64,000 nucleotides of DNA from Salinimicrobium tongyeongense (GCF_026109735.1 NZ_CP069620.1:1674001-1738000); one strand, 5' to 3'; shown: positions 44,208 through 53,854, counted from the stretch's first letter. The notes: a model not told the origin generated them from the sequence alone. Translations and numbers: made by a program.

Positions 44208-44244
44208 AAAGGAATTGTAGAAGAATGCCTTCTGCAATTCCTTT
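44208..44244 (+). terminator. Hairpin after the alpha/beta-hydrolase gene
   Basis: This is a 16-bp stem with one G-T wobble: 44208-44223 pairs with 44229-44244 around the 5-base loop AATGC. It begins 13 bases after the stop codon. The T-run after it is weak (CTATTA), so it may be a terminator or a 3'-end stabiliser. Confidence 0.65.
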
Positions 44245-44379
44245 CTATTAGATATGCTTTAAAACCTACAAATCACCCTTCTTTTTTTAGAAAAAACCTT
44301 CTTTGAATTTACTATTTTAGAGATCTCAGGTTTTAAGAGAGAGGTATAAATATTTACCATTTATAAAATTGAACTCCCA

Positions 44380-46779
44380 ATGAGATTTTCTTTTTCCTAC
44401 ATTACCATCACAGTTTTTTTCTTGTGTATTTTTTTTCCCGTGGCTGCTATAAATGCACAGCAGGTAAAAACAATGTCAATATATAAAGATCCTTCAAGGA
44501 GTGTTGATGAAAGAGTAAACGATCTTTTAAAGAGAATGACCCTGGACGAAAAAGTAGGGCAGTTATCCACACTTTTGGGATGGCCCATGTATCAAAAAGT
44601 TAATGACCATACGGTAGAAGTAAGCCAGGAATTTAAAGACGCAGTAAAAGATCGAAAAATTGGTTCACTATGGGGAACACTTCGAGCTGACCCCTGGACA
44701 AAAAAAAACCTGGAGAATGGGTTAAACCCTCTGCTTGCAGCCAGGCTTACAAATGAATTGCAAAGGTATGTCATTGAGAACAGTCGCCTTGGAATTCCCG
44801 TTTTTTTGGCAGAAGAATGTATGCACGGTCACATGGCTATTGGCACAACCGTCTTTCCTTCGGCCATTGGGCAGGGAAGCACCTGGAATCCAGACTTGCT
44901 TTATGAAATGGCTTCTGCTATCGCACTTGAAACTCGGGCACAGGGAGCACATATTGGGTACGGACCTATTCTCGATTTGGCCCGTGAACCAAGATGGTCT
45001 CGGGTTGAAGAAACCTTTGGGGAAGATCCTTATTTAAATGCACAACTTGGCATTGCGGTGGTAAAAGGTTTTCAGGGGGAAGATATTTCTAGTGGTAAGA
45101 AGGTCATTTCTACTTTAAAGCATTTTGCGGCATATGGTGTTTCTCAAGGGGGGCACAATGGTGCTGCGGTGATCATTGGAGACAGAGATCTTCAGAATTA
45201 TTTATATCCCTTTGAACAGGCAGTAAAGGCAGGAGCACTTTCTGTAATGACTGCCTATAGCTCCATTGACGGCATACCAAGTACGGCTCACGATAAACTT
45301 CTGGACCAGACCTTAAAGGAAAAGTGGGGATTTGATGGGTTTGTAGTTTCAGACCTGGGAAGCATTGAAGGCTTGGTAGGTAGTCACAACGTGGCTAAAT
45401 CTCCTCAAGATGCTGCAGCAATGGCAATTAATGCAGGTGTAGACGTAGATTTAGGAGGTAATGGGTTTGAAGCAGCTTTAATTGAGGCGGTAAAGAATAA
45501 TCAGGTTTCAGTTTCAGTAGTAGATTCTGCAGTAAGTCGGGTTCTCGCTTTGAAATTCAGGATGGGTCTCTTTGAAAATCCTTTTGTTGACACTTTAAAT
45601 GTTGGAAAAAAAGTAAGAAACGAAAAGCACAAAGCCTTGGCAAGGAAGGTAGCACAGCAATCTCTTATTTTACTGAAGAATGAAGGCAAAATTCTCCCTC
45701 TCAACAAAAATGTAAAAAAGGTGGCCGTAATAGGTCCTAATGCGCATAATATATATAACCAGTTAGGAGATTATACCGCGCCTCAACCAGAGGATAATAT
45801 TGTGACAGTATTTAAGGGTATCAAAAATAAACTCCCCGGGGCGCAGGTAACTTATGTAAAAGGAACGGCTATTCGAGACACCACACAAACTGATATTGAA
45901 GCCGCGGTAAAAGTCGCAAAAAATGCAGAAGTCGCAATAGTGGTATTGGGTGGCTCCAGTGCACGTGATTTTAAGACTAAATACATTGAAACCGGTGCTG
46001 CAGTAGTAGAGGATGATCAGGGTATTATTAGTGATATGGAAAGTGGGGAAGGCTATGATAGAGCTACCTTACAGGTAATGGGAAAACAGTTAGAACTTCT
46101 CAAGGCTGTAAAATCTACGGGTACACCCACAGTTTTAATTACCATAAAAGGCAGGCCTTTGCTTTTAAACTGGCCCGCCGAAAATATCCCGGCTATCCTG
46201 GAAGCATGGTACCCCGGCCAGGAGGGTGGTAATGCCATAGCCGATGTACTTTTTGGAGATTACAATCCTTCTGGTAAATTACCAGTATCAGTTCCAAAAT
46301 CTGTAGGTCAATTGCCAGTCTATTATAATCACCTTGTTCCACAGCATCAGGATTATGTTGAAATAGACGCTCAGCCACTTTATCCATTTGGTCATGGCCT
46401 TAGCTATGCTGACTTTGAATATTCAGCGTTGAGTGTGAATGTTCAGGAAAAAGAGCTCCAAACCATTGTTGACGTGCAGTTACAGGTGAAGAATACTGGA
46501 GCAGTGACCGGAGAAGAGGTAGTTCAATTATACGTCAATGATGTGGTGACTAGCGTGGTCACTCCTTCCCGCCAGTTAAAGGATTTTCAAAAAATCTCTA
46601 TTGCTCCGGGAGAAAGCAAAACTGTTAAGCTACAGTTATCTGTAAATGACCTGGCTCTTCTTAATGTTCAAAATCAGCGAACAGTGGAAGCAGGAACTTT
46701 TGAAATTATGATTGGTTCCTCTTCTCAAGATATTCGTTTAAAAGAGGAATTCGAGATTACCAAGTCAATAAAGTTATAG
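44380..46779 (+). CDS. GH3 beta-glycosidase (BglX-like)
   Basis: This 799-residue secreted enzyme has a signal peptide ending AINAQ, a GH3 N-terminal barrel with SRLGIPVFLAEECMHG, KHFAAYG and VVSDLGSIEGL (nucleophile Asp325), a GH3 C-terminal sandwich (KKVAVIGPNAHN) and a fibronectin III-like tail (TGEEVVQLYVNDVV). Members are beta-glucosidases, xylosidases and related exo-enzymes. It lacks the KHFPGHG and Asp-His dyad of GH3 hexosaminidases. Its substrate in an N-glycan setting is unclear; removal of a beta-glucose or beta-galactose is possible. It starts a new run after a hairpin. Confidence 0.92.
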   Translation: MRFSFSYITITVFFLCIFFPVAAINAQQVKTMSIYKDPSRSVDERVNDLLKRMTLDEKVGQLSTLLGWPMYQKVNDHTVEVSQEFKDAVKDRKIGSLWGTLRADPWTKKNLENGLNPLLAARLTNELQRYVIENSRLGIPVFLAEECMHGHMAIGTTVFPSAIGQGSTWNPDLLYEMASAIALETRAQGAHIGYGPILDLAREPRWSRVEETFGEDPYLNAQLGIAVVKGFQGEDISSGKKVISTLKHFAAYGVSQGGHNGAAVIIGDRDLQNYLYPFEQAVKAGALSVMTAYSSIDGIPSTAHDKLLDQTLKEKWGFDGFVVSDLGSIEGLVGSHNVAKSPQDAAAMAINAGVDVDLGGNGFEAALIEAVKNNQVSVSVVDSAVSRVLALKFRMGLFENPFVDTLNVGKKVRNEKHKALARKVAQQSLILLKNEGKILPLNKNVKKVAVIGPNAHNIYNQLGDYTAPQPEDNIVTVFKGIKNKLPGAQVTYVKGTAIRDTTQTDIEAAVKVAKNAEVAIVVLGGSSARDFKTKYIETGAAVVEDDQGIISDMESGEGYDRATLQVMGKQLELLKAVKSTGTPTVLITIKGRPLLLNWPAENIPAILEAWYPGQEGGNAIADVLFGDYNPSGKLPVSVPKSVGQLPVYYNHLVPQHQDYVEIDAQPLYPFGHGLSYADFEYSALSVNVQEKELQTIVDVQLQVKNTGAVTGEEVVQLYVNDVVTSVVTPSRQLKDFQKISIAPGESKTVKLQLSVNDLALLNVQNQRTVEAGTFEIMIGSSSQDIRLKEEFEITKSIKL

Positions 46780-46798
46780 AATTATAATTGTTTAGGAT

Positions 46799-48229
46799 AT
46801 GAAAAATAGAACTATAAAGACAATAATACTAGGATTGGTGTGTACCTCATTATCCTATTCTGGCTACGCACAGAAAGATAATGTGCACCAGCGGTCTTCA
46901 GAGTACCAGGCCCCTGTAGATCCTTTAGTAAAAGCTAAACTGGAAAATTGGCGTGATCAAAAGTTCGGAATTTTGATTCACTGGGGAATATACTCTGTAC
47001 CAGGTATCATTGAGTCATGGTCAATTTGTTCTGAAGACTGGATAGAAAGGGATAGTACAATTGCTTATAACGACTACAAGAAGTGGTACTGGAATCTAGA
47101 AAAGGTTTTTAATCCTGTGAATTTTAACCCTGATCAATGGGCCGAAGCGGCTGAGTCTGCAGGAATGAAGTATCTGGTGTTTACTACCAAACATCATGAC
47201 GGTTTCAATATGTTTGATACTCGACAAACAGATTATAAAATAACTGCCGGGCCTTTTAAAAATCATCCCAAAGCGAACGTTACAAAGCACATTTTTGAAG
47301 CTTTCCGGAAAAAAGATTTTATGATTGGTGCTTATTTCTCCAAGCCCGATTGGCATTCCCAATATTATTGGTGGGATAAATATGCCACTCCCAACCGAAA
47401 TAATAATTACGATATCAACAGGTATCCCTGGAGATGGAACAAGTTTAAAGATTTTACTTTTGATCAGCTCTATGAGCTAATGACCGATTATGGATCTATT
47501 GATGTTTTGTGGCTTGATGGAGGATGGGTTAGGCCAAAGGAAACGGTTAACGATGAAGTGAGGGCTTGGGGGGCACCTATTCCGGAATGGAGTCAGGATA
47601 TAGATATGGATAAGATTGCTGCAATGGCCAGAAAGGCCCAGCCGGGAATTATCTTTGCAGATCGTACAGTTCATGGACCTTATGAAAACTATCAAACCCC
47701 AGAGCGGAAAATTCCAGATGTAAAACTTAATTATCCGTGGGAGAGTTGCCTGCCACTTGGCGATAATTGGGGTTATGTTCCTAATGATAATTTTAAAACA
47801 TCTCATGAGGTGATCCATAATCTAATAGAAGTAGTAGCAAAGGGTGGTAATATGTTATTGGGAGTTGGACCAAAATCTGATGGAACTTTACCCCTTGACG
47901 CAGTTGCTATTATGGAGGAGATTGGGGAGTGGCTTGAAAAGAACGGAGAAGCTATTTATAGCACCCGTTCTATGGATTTTTACAACGACGGTACTACCTA
48001 TTTCACCCAGAAAGATGATAAAAAATATGCCATTGTTCTGTTGGAAAAAGGAACAAAAATCCCTAGATCTATTTCCTGGAAAGGGAACTTACCTAAAAAA
48101 GGCAGCAATTTGAAACTTTTAGAAACTGGAGAAGAAGTAAAATGGGAAGTTAGAAATAAAGAAGTTTTTGTCAATTTACCTGCAAAATATAATGGAACAA
48201 CTGCAGCATTGACGTTTTCATTTAATTAA
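46799..48229 (+). CDS. GH29 alpha-L-fucosidase (second, single-domain)
   Basis: This 476-residue secreted enzyme has a signal peptide ending SGYAQ. It shows FGILIHWGIYSVP, FTTKHHDGFNMFDT and DVLWLDGGWV with nucleophile Asp240. There is only a barrel plus a C-terminal beta-sandwich, with no carbohydrate-binding extras, as in broad-specificity GH29 subfamily A enzymes that can take alpha-1,6 core fucose. That linkage is inferred. Together with the GH95 and the multidomain GH29 it gives three fucosidases. It starts 19 bases after the GH3 stop. Confidence 0.93.
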   Translation: MKNRTIKTIILGLVCTSLSYSGYAQKDNVHQRSSEYQAPVDPLVKAKLENWRDQKFGILIHWGIYSVPGIIESWSICSEDWIERDSTIAYNDYKKWYWNLEKVFNPVNFNPDQWAEAAESAGMKYLVFTTKHHDGFNMFDTRQTDYKITAGPFKNHPKANVTKHIFEAFRKKDFMIGAYFSKPDWHSQYYWWDKYATPNRNNNYDINRYPWRWNKFKDFTFDQLYELMTDYGSIDVLWLDGGWVRPKETVNDEVRAWGAPIPEWSQDIDMDKIAAMARKAQPGIIFADRTVHGPYENYQTPERKIPDVKLNYPWESCLPLGDNWGYVPNDNFKTSHEVIHNLIEVVAKGGNMLLGVGPKSDGTLPLDAVAIMEEIGEWLEKNGEAIYSTRSMDFYNDGTTYFTQKDDKKYAIVLLEKGTKIPRSISWKGNLPKKGSNLKLLETGEEVKWEVRNKEVFVNLPAKYNGTTAALTFSFN

Positions 48230-48468
48230 TAATTTTTCTAATATCTTCAGATTTAAAAAAAGCAATATTATCATCCTGGGGAAGATTACAGCATTGGAAT
48301 GTAAGGAACTCCTTAGTGAATTAATTAAATTTTCTTCTGAAACAGAAATTATGTTGCTCCTGGAAAATCTCAGAATTTAATATTCAGGATATATATTAAC
48401 TAATTAGAGCGAAAGCCAATTACAATTGATTAACTATAGGAAATCTTGAAGAAAAACCAATAATTATA
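48230..48468. other. Intergenic region without recognised signal
   Basis: This is a 239-base A/T-rich gap between the GH29 and the BNR-protein gene. I found no gene, clear -7/-33 pair or strong hairpin in it. A promoter for the next gene is expected here, but none can be pointed to. Confidence 0.4.
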
Positions 48469-49533
48469 ATGATTAAATTTATTGTTATTAATGAAACTTT
48501 ATTTTTCACTTTTAAGCTTTTTTTTCTGCTAATATCTACGGGTATGTGGGCTCAGAATAAAAATAATTCACTTACTATTTTAGAAGAGGAATTTATTTTT
48601 GAGAGGGCTGACTTCCCTCAATGTCATGCTTCAACTATAGAAGTATTGGAAAATGGTGAAATTATTGCTGCCTGGTTTGGGGGAGAATATGAACGGCATC
48701 CTGAAGTGAGTATCTACACCAGTGTTAAATCAAGCTCGGGATGGTCATTACCCCGTAAAGTAGCAGATGGAATAGTGAATGATTCCCTCAACTATCCCAC
48801 CTGGAATCCGGTTCTTTTCAAATCAGATTCAAAAAAATTGTTTCTGTTTTACAAAATTGGGCCTTCCCCTTCACAGTGGTGGGGCATGTACAAAGTTTCA
48901 CAAGATGACGGTAAAACATGGACACTTCCGTTGAGGCTCCCCGATAATATTCTGGGGCCTATTAGAAATAAACCCCTTCAGATCGGTAGTAGGATTATAA
49001 GCCCTTCCAGTGTGGAGAGCTCAGATGGGGAAACCTGGCAATCACATGTAGAAATATCTGAAGACGACGGGGAAACCTGGCGAAAAGTACCTATAGATTC
49101 AATTTCTGATTTCAAAACAATACAACCTGCTATTATTCAATATAATGGCGTATTAAAAGCCTTTTTCCGAAGTGATCAGGATGTTCTAATGGAGAGTTTG
49201 AGCAAAGATCTTGGAGAGAGCTGGACAAAACTGGAAAAAACATCTATTGCTAATCCTAATTCAGGAGTTGATGCTGTCACCTTAGCTAACGGTCATCATT
49301 TATTGGTATACAATCCTTTGAAGAGTGGTAAAGACTGGCACAATGGACGTAATAAGCTATACGTAGCAATATCATCGAATGGAGAGAATTGGAGGCCTAT
49401 TCTAAAACTTGAAGACGAAGTTAAAGGAGAATATAGTTATCCTGCCATTATACAGGATAATAATGGGGATATACACATTACATACACCTATGAGCGTGAA
49501 AGAATAAAATACTTAAAACTAAGATTAAATTAG
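48469..49533 (+). CDS. BNR-repeat neuraminidase-like protein (COG4692 type)
   Basis: This 354-residue secreted beta-propeller has a signal peptide ending GMWAQ. Three Asp-box repeats are visible: SQDDGKTW (about 143), SEDDGETW (about 195) and SKDLGESW (about 245). The opening QCHASTIEVLENGEIIAAWFGG is typical of the predicted-neuraminidase group COG4692. The FRIP-type arginine motif of true GH33 sialidases is not seen, so sialic acid cleavage is doubtful. No sialic acid catabolic genes are in the window. Another exo-glycosidase activity is a fair alternative. Confidence 0.8.
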   Translation: MIKFIVINETLFFTFKLFFLLISTGMWAQNKNNSLTILEEEFIFERADFPQCHASTIEVLENGEIIAAWFGGEYERHPEVSIYTSVKSSSGWSLPRKVADGIVNDSLNYPTWNPVLFKSDSKKLFLFYKIGPSPSQWWGMYKVSQDDGKTWTLPLRLPDNILGPIRNKPLQIGSRIISPSSVESSDGETWQSHVEISEDDGETWRKVPIDSISDFKTIQPAIIQYNGVLKAFFRSDQDVLMESLSKDLGESWTKLEKTSIANPNSGVDAVTLANGHHLLVYNPLKSGKDWHNGRNKLYVAISSNGENWRPILKLEDEVKGEYSYPAIIQDNNGDIHITYTYERERIKYLKLRLN

Positions 49534-49583
49534 TAAGATTGTTACTATAATATGATCAGTAAATATTTACCTAAGTGAACATT

Positions 49584-50555
49584 ATGAAAAGGAGAAATTT
49601 CCTAACAAAAGTTAGTGCAGCCGGTGTTGGTCTGCCATTAATCAACGCAAATGTATTTATGGACCTGCCTCTTTTTGAAAATAAAACAGCATCAGGACCC
49701 ATTAGTGTTACCACCTGGAATTTTGCCGAGGCTAATCGCACTGCAGGAGAGTTGTTGAGCAAAGGCGCATCTGCCCTTGATGCTGTAGAACAGGGAGTAC
49801 GTGTTGAGGAGTCAAATATTAAAAATCAAACTGTTGGAAAGGGAGGAGCGCCAGACAGGGATGGAAACGTGACACTTGATGCCTGTATCATGGCGCCTAA
49901 TGGAAATTTTGGAAGTGTTTGTTTTCTTGAGAATATTGAACATCCTGTCTCTGTAGCACGAAAAGTTATGGAAGAGACTCCGCACAATATGCTGGTTGGT
50001 GAAGGAGCATATCAATTTGCAATAAAACAAGGCTTTGAACCAGTAAATCTTTTAACACCTGAATCAGAAGCTAATTGGGAAAAATGGCTTGAACAAAAGG
50101 AGTATAGACCAATAATAAATATCGAGAATCACGATACTATTGGGATGCTTTGTCTTGATGAAAAGGGAGATATAGCAGGAGCCTGTACTACTTCTGGCCT
50201 GGCTTACAAAATGAGAGGTAGGGTGGGAGATTCGCCCATTATTGGTTCAGGTCTTTTTATTGATAATGAAGTAGGAGGAGCAGTGGCCACAGGTCTTGGA
50301 GAAGAGATCCTTAAGAATGTAAGTACTTTTCTCATAGTTGAACTTATGCGTTCAGGGAAAAGTCCTCAGGAAGCTTGTGAGATTGCTATGGATAGAATAA
50401 TCAAAAAGAATCCTGATTATAAGAATTTCCAGGTAGCATTTATTGCCCTTAATAAAAAAGGGGAAGTTGGCTCTTTCTGTATCCATCCCGGATTTACTTA
50501 TCTTAAATATGAAAATTTAGAAAACAGAGAAATGAAAAGTAAAACTTACTTATAA
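49584..50555 (+). CDS. N4-(beta-N-acetylglucosaminyl)-L-asparaginase (glycosylasparaginase)
   Basis: This 323-residue Ntn-hydrolase has a twin-arginine signal at the N-terminus (KRRNFLTKVSAAG). A GTG at 49575 is in frame, but ATG 49584 places the Tat motif properly. The precursor self-cleaves before the catalytic Thr185 in NHDTIGML. CTTSGLAYKM and RGRVGDSPIIGSG form the substrate pocket. The enzyme hydrolyses the GlcNAc-Asn bond once peptide and outer sugars are gone, giving aspartate and a GlcNAc amine. In a locus that also has PNGase F it covers short glyco-asparagines that PNGase F handles poorly. Confidence 0.93.
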   Translation: MKRRNFLTKVSAAGVGLPLINANVFMDLPLFENKTASGPISVTTWNFAEANRTAGELLSKGASALDAVEQGVRVEESNIKNQTVGKGGAPDRDGNVTLDACIMAPNGNFGSVCFLENIEHPVSVARKVMEETPHNMLVGEGAYQFAIKQGFEPVNLLTPESEANWEKWLEQKEYRPIINIENHDTIGMLCLDEKGDIAGACTTSGLAYKMRGRVGDSPIIGSGLFIDNEVGGAVATGLGEEILKNVSTFLIVELMRSGKSPQEACEIAMDRIIKKNPDYKNFQVAFIALNKKGEVGSFCIHPGFTYLKYENLENREMKSKTYL

Positions 50556-50577
50556 AGAAGCTCAATTTAATTTGAGT

Positions 50578-50624
50578 AAAAAGAGAGTCCATGATAATTT
50601 TTTTTTATTACGGACTCTCTTTTT
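50578..50624. terminator. Bidirectional terminator between convergent genes
   Basis: A perfect 13-bp stem, AAAAAGAGAGTCC (50578-50590) with GGACTCTCTTTTT (50612-50624), has a T-run on each strand. It lies between the glycosylasparaginase (+) and the NagB fusion (-). A smaller hairpin CTCAA/TTGAG precedes it at 50561-50576. Confidence 0.88.
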
Positions 50625-50632
50625 GCTTCATT

Positions 50633-52552
50633 TTAAAACTGCCACTTAACAAAGGCTTCCATTGCTTCGTAATTTGCCAAACCTAGTTTATGATAGGCCC
50701 TGGCGGTCTCACGGTTTCTGTCTTCGGCTCTTTGCCAGAACTCCCTTTCGTCATCTCCGGGGAATACAGGACGGTCTTTCTGCGACTGATGCTGAAAGAT
50801 AGCATTCCGTTTTCTTTCCACTTCCTGCGGGGATAAAGGAACTGCCATTTGTACTTCATGAGTTTCAAATTCGTGCCAGGCCCCACGGTATAACCATAGC
50901 CAGGTATCTTTGACCCAGTCTTCAGTTTCTTTTAGTCGCTTTAAGGCTTCTACCACAATATTGAAACATACCAGGTGGGTGCCGTGTGGATCGGCAAAAT
51001 CTCCTGCTGCAAAAACCTGGTGTGGTTTTACTTTCTTCAGCAAGTCCATGGTAATTCTCACATCTTCATCTGTGGGAGGGTTCTTCACGGTTTTTCCGGT
51101 TTCATAGAAAGGCAGGGCCATAAAGTGGATATTTCCATCGGCCAGGCCGGCATAACGTGCACCGGCAATAGCTTCAGTTTTACGGATGAAGCCTTTTACA
51201 TTCCTTATTTCAGGAAGGTCGAGCTGGTTTGGCTGCTTCGTTTTCAGGAAATTCCGCATTTCATCATAGATCTTTTCCAGTTTGCTGCTGTCTTCACCTA
51301 TACTTTTATTGAAGTCGATCGCAAATTCCACATAGCGTAAAACATCGGTATCCCACACTGCGGTATTTCCGGAGGTTTGATAAGCCACATGCACATCATG
51401 CTCCTGATCTACCAGCCTAATGAAAGTTCCTCCCATGGAGATCACATCATCATCTGGGTGGGGTGAAAAGATAAGTGCACGTTTTTGAGCGGGTTCAGCT
51501 CGTTCGGGGCGTTGTGAATCATCGGCATTGGGTTTTCCACCGGGCCAGCCGGTGATAGTGTGTTGCAGCTGATTGAATACGTTGATGTTGATATTGTACG
51601 CCGGCCCCTTCTCTGTAGCCAGCTGTGCCATGCCGTGGGTATTATAATCTTCATCGGTAAGCTTCAGGATTGGTTTATTAACTTCTGCTGAAAGCCATAT
51701 CACCGCTTTCCTGATAAGATCATCATCCCAGCTGCAGTCTTTTACAAGCCACGGAGTGTTGAAGCGGGTTAGTTCGGCAGCGGCATCATGATCGAGCACA
51801 AATTCGGTATTGTCTGAAAGCTGAAGATAGGTAGCAGGAACTTCGCCTGAAATTTCCCCTTCCACAGCTTTTTTAATGATAGATGCTTTTTTCCTGTTCC
51901 AGGCCATCAGGATAATTTCCTTGGCTTTGAAAATGGTTCCAATTCCCATCGTAATGGCTTTGGTAGGAACGTTTTCTTTTCCCCCAAAATCCCGAGAGGC
52001 ATCACGCCTGGTAAGGTCGTCTAGCGTTACAAGCCTGGTACCCGAATTAGGTGCCGACCCTGGTTCATTAAAACCAATATGCCCGGTTCTACCAATTCCC
52101 AGGATTTGTAGATCCAAACCGCCCAGAGCTTCTATCTGGTTCTCATAATCGATACAGAAATCGGCGATCTCCTCTTTTTCGAGGGTGCCGTCGGGAATAT
52201 GTATGTTTTCCTTTTTGATATCAATATGATCAAAAAGGTTCTCGTTCATAAACGTCACGTAGCTTTGACGTGATTCGGGGTTCATGGGGTAATATTCGTC
52301 CAGGTTAAAGGTGATGACATTCTGGAAGCTTAACCCGTCTTCTTTGTGACGGCGCACCAGCTCTTCGTAAACCTGTACAGGAGTGGCCCCTGTGGCCAGC
52401 CCTAGAACAGCCATTTCTTCCCTGTCCTGCTTTCTTTTTATGAGGTTGGCAATGCGGTCGGCCACTTTAAGGGAGGCAATCTGTGCATTTTCATAGACAC
52501 TTACGGGTACTTTTTCAAAACGTGTTTCTTCAAGAAGATTTAATCTTGCCAT
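50633..52552 (-). CDS. nagB: Glucosamine-6-phosphate deaminase fused to a PIG-L/LmbE domain
   Basis: This 639-residue cytoplasmic protein has a NagB domain at about 15-270, with GLATGATPVQVYEEL, FNLDEYY (Asp85) and GIGRTGHIGFNEPGS. The second part (about 355-600) is a PIG-L/LmbE deacetylase-like domain with the metal motif HPDDD (His365, Asp367, Asp368). In E. coli NagB the third motif is NDGHIAFNEP; here the Asp141 position is Thr156, while His158 and Glu163 remain. The long form is typical of Bacteroidota. It would bring glucosamine-6-P into glycolysis as fructose-6-P; the C-domain might deacetylate an amino sugar. It follows the ROK gene by 39 bases. Confidence 0.9.
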   Translation of the reverse strand: MARLNLLEETRFEKVPVSVYENAQIASLKVADRIANLIKRKQDREEMAVLGLATGATPVQVYEELVRRHKEDGLSFQNVITFNLDEYYPMNPESRQSYVTFMNENLFDHIDIKKENIHIPDGTLEKEEIADFCIDYENQIEALGGLDLQILGIGRTGHIGFNEPGSAPNSGTRLVTLDDLTRRDASRDFGGKENVPTKAITMGIGTIFKAKEIILMAWNRKKASIIKKAVEGEISGEVPATYLQLSDNTEFVLDHDAAAELTRFNTPWLVKDCSWDDDLIRKAVIWLSAEVNKPILKLTDEDYNTHGMAQLATEKGPAYNININVFNQLQHTITGWPGGKPNADDSQRPERAEPAQKRALIFSPHPDDDVISMGGTFIRLVDQEHDVHVAYQTSGNTAVWDTDVLRYVEFAIDFNKSIGEDSSKLEKIYDEMRNFLKTKQPNQLDLPEIRNVKGFIRKTEAIAGARYAGLADGNIHFMALPFYETGKTVKNPPTDEDVRITMDLLKKVKPHQVFAAGDFADPHGTHLVCFNIVVEALKRLKETEDWVKDTWLWLYRGAWHEFETHEVQMAVPLSPQEVERKRNAIFQHQSQKDRPVFPGDDEREFWQRAEDRNRETARAYHKLGLANYEAMEAFVKWQF

Positions 52553-52591
52553 AATATTTGTAGAGGTAAAATTGTAGTATGTTGGTTCAGT

Positions 52592-53854
52592 TTAACTATT
52601 GTTTATCAGGCTAATTTGTTTCCCGAAAATATTTTCCATCACTGTAGCCACAGATCCCAGGAGCACCGAATCATCACCCAGGTTGGAAAGAGAGATTTTG
52701 GTCTTTTCCCTCAACTGCGCCATACAATAAGTGTTTATGGATTGTTGTATAGGAATGGTGATGAACTGGCTGGCCTTCGCAAACTTTCCTTCCAGAATGA
52801 TAAGTTCTGGGTTGAAGAGCTGGATGAGGATGGCCAGGCCTTTTCCCAGGTTAATGCCCACTTTTGAAAGTATATTTATAGAAAATTGATCGCCCATATT
52901 GGCTGCTTCAATGATCTTTTCGGGTTGTAGGTTTTTCAGGTCTTCTTCGGAAAGGAGGTTCAAACTTGTGCTTTCCCCGGCTTTTATTCCTTCCTGGGCC
53001 ATTCTTGTTAAAGCCAGCCCTGAAGCCACTGTCTCCAGGCAGCCTCTTTTACCGCAATGGCACAACTGCCCGTCATCAACGAGGGGAATATGACCAAACT
53101 CCCCTGCAAAGCCCGATGAACCCTCATAAACCTTTCCGTCAATGATAACACCCAGTCCAATTCCCCAGTCCATAGAGATCACCAGTACATTATCCCTGTT
53201 GGTGGCCATCCCAAAATTAGATTCTGCCACACAGGCACTCTTGGCATCGTTCAGAATAAAAATAGGCTTGTTGAACTTTCGTTCCAGGATGTCTTCAAGA
53301 GATTCAGACTCCTCTTCCTTGATAAAATAGGTAAAATTCCGTCCTTCTTTTGAAGACACCAACCCGGGCATACTTATCCCTATCCCAAGGAGCTTATCCA
53401 GGTCTATGCCCGAAGTTTCTATAAGTTTATTTGCTTCTTCAAAAATGTGATCAACCAGTCCGTCCCCGGTTTCGAGCTCAAAAAGATCTTTAAAGTCGGC
53501 TACTTTTTTGTTGTGGTTGTCAAAAATGGCAATTTTGAGCCTGGATCTTTCCAGCTGGATTCCCATGACGTAGAACATATCTTTATCAAGTCTGTAAAGG
53601 TCTGGCTTTCTTCCACCTGCAGATTCTCCCTGGCCTTCTTTCTTGACCCAGTTTTGATCCATTAACTGGTTAAGCAGCCTAATCGAAGTGGGTGAACTAA
53701 TATTAAATTCCTCGCAAATTTGCGTATTGGTTTGCGGACCTTGAAAATATAGGCTTTGTATAATTTTTAATTTCTGGAGATGTTTTTTGCGCTCTACACT
53801 GCTCCGGGCTTTGGGAGGCTGTGAGCTTAATAAAAATTTTTGGATATCCTTCAA
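52592..53854 (-). CDS. ROK-family transcriptional regulator (NagC-like)
   Basis: This 420-residue protein has an N-terminal winged-helix (about 25-90, TNTQICEEFNISSPTSIRLL) and a ROK sugar-sensing domain with MDWGIGLGVIIDG and the zinc motif CHCGKRGCLE (265-274). ROK repressors of this plan bind amino sugars or their phosphates and control uptake and catabolic genes. As the first gene of a - strand pair with nagB it probably senses GlcNAc or GlcN-6-P released by this locus. Confidence 0.92.
   Translation of the reverse strand: MKDIQKFLLSSQPPKARSSVERKKHLQKLKIIQSLYFQGPQTNTQICEEFNISSPTSIRLLNQLMDQNWVKKEGQGESAGGRKPDLYRLDKDMFYVMGIQLERSRLKIAIFDNHNKKVADFKDLFELETGDGLVDHIFEEANKLIETSGIDLDKLLGIGISMPGLVSSKEGRNFTYFIKEEESESLEDILERKFNKPIFILNDAKSACVAESNFGMATNRDNVLVISMDWGIGLGVIIDGKVYEGSSGFAGEFGHIPLVDDGQLCHCGKRGCLETVASGLALTRMAQEGIKAGESTSLNLLSEEDLKNLQPEKIIEAANMGDQFSINILSKVGINLGKGLAILIQLFNPELIILEGKFAKASQFITIPIQQSINTYCMAQLREKTKISLSNLGDDSVLLGSVATVMENIFGKQISLINNS

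Noticed and set aside
44380-46779. Reading this GH3 as a beta-N-acetylhexosaminidase for antennal GlcNAc
   Set aside because: It has KHFAAYG and no KHFPGHG or Asp-His dyad, so it belongs with BglX-like glycosidases.
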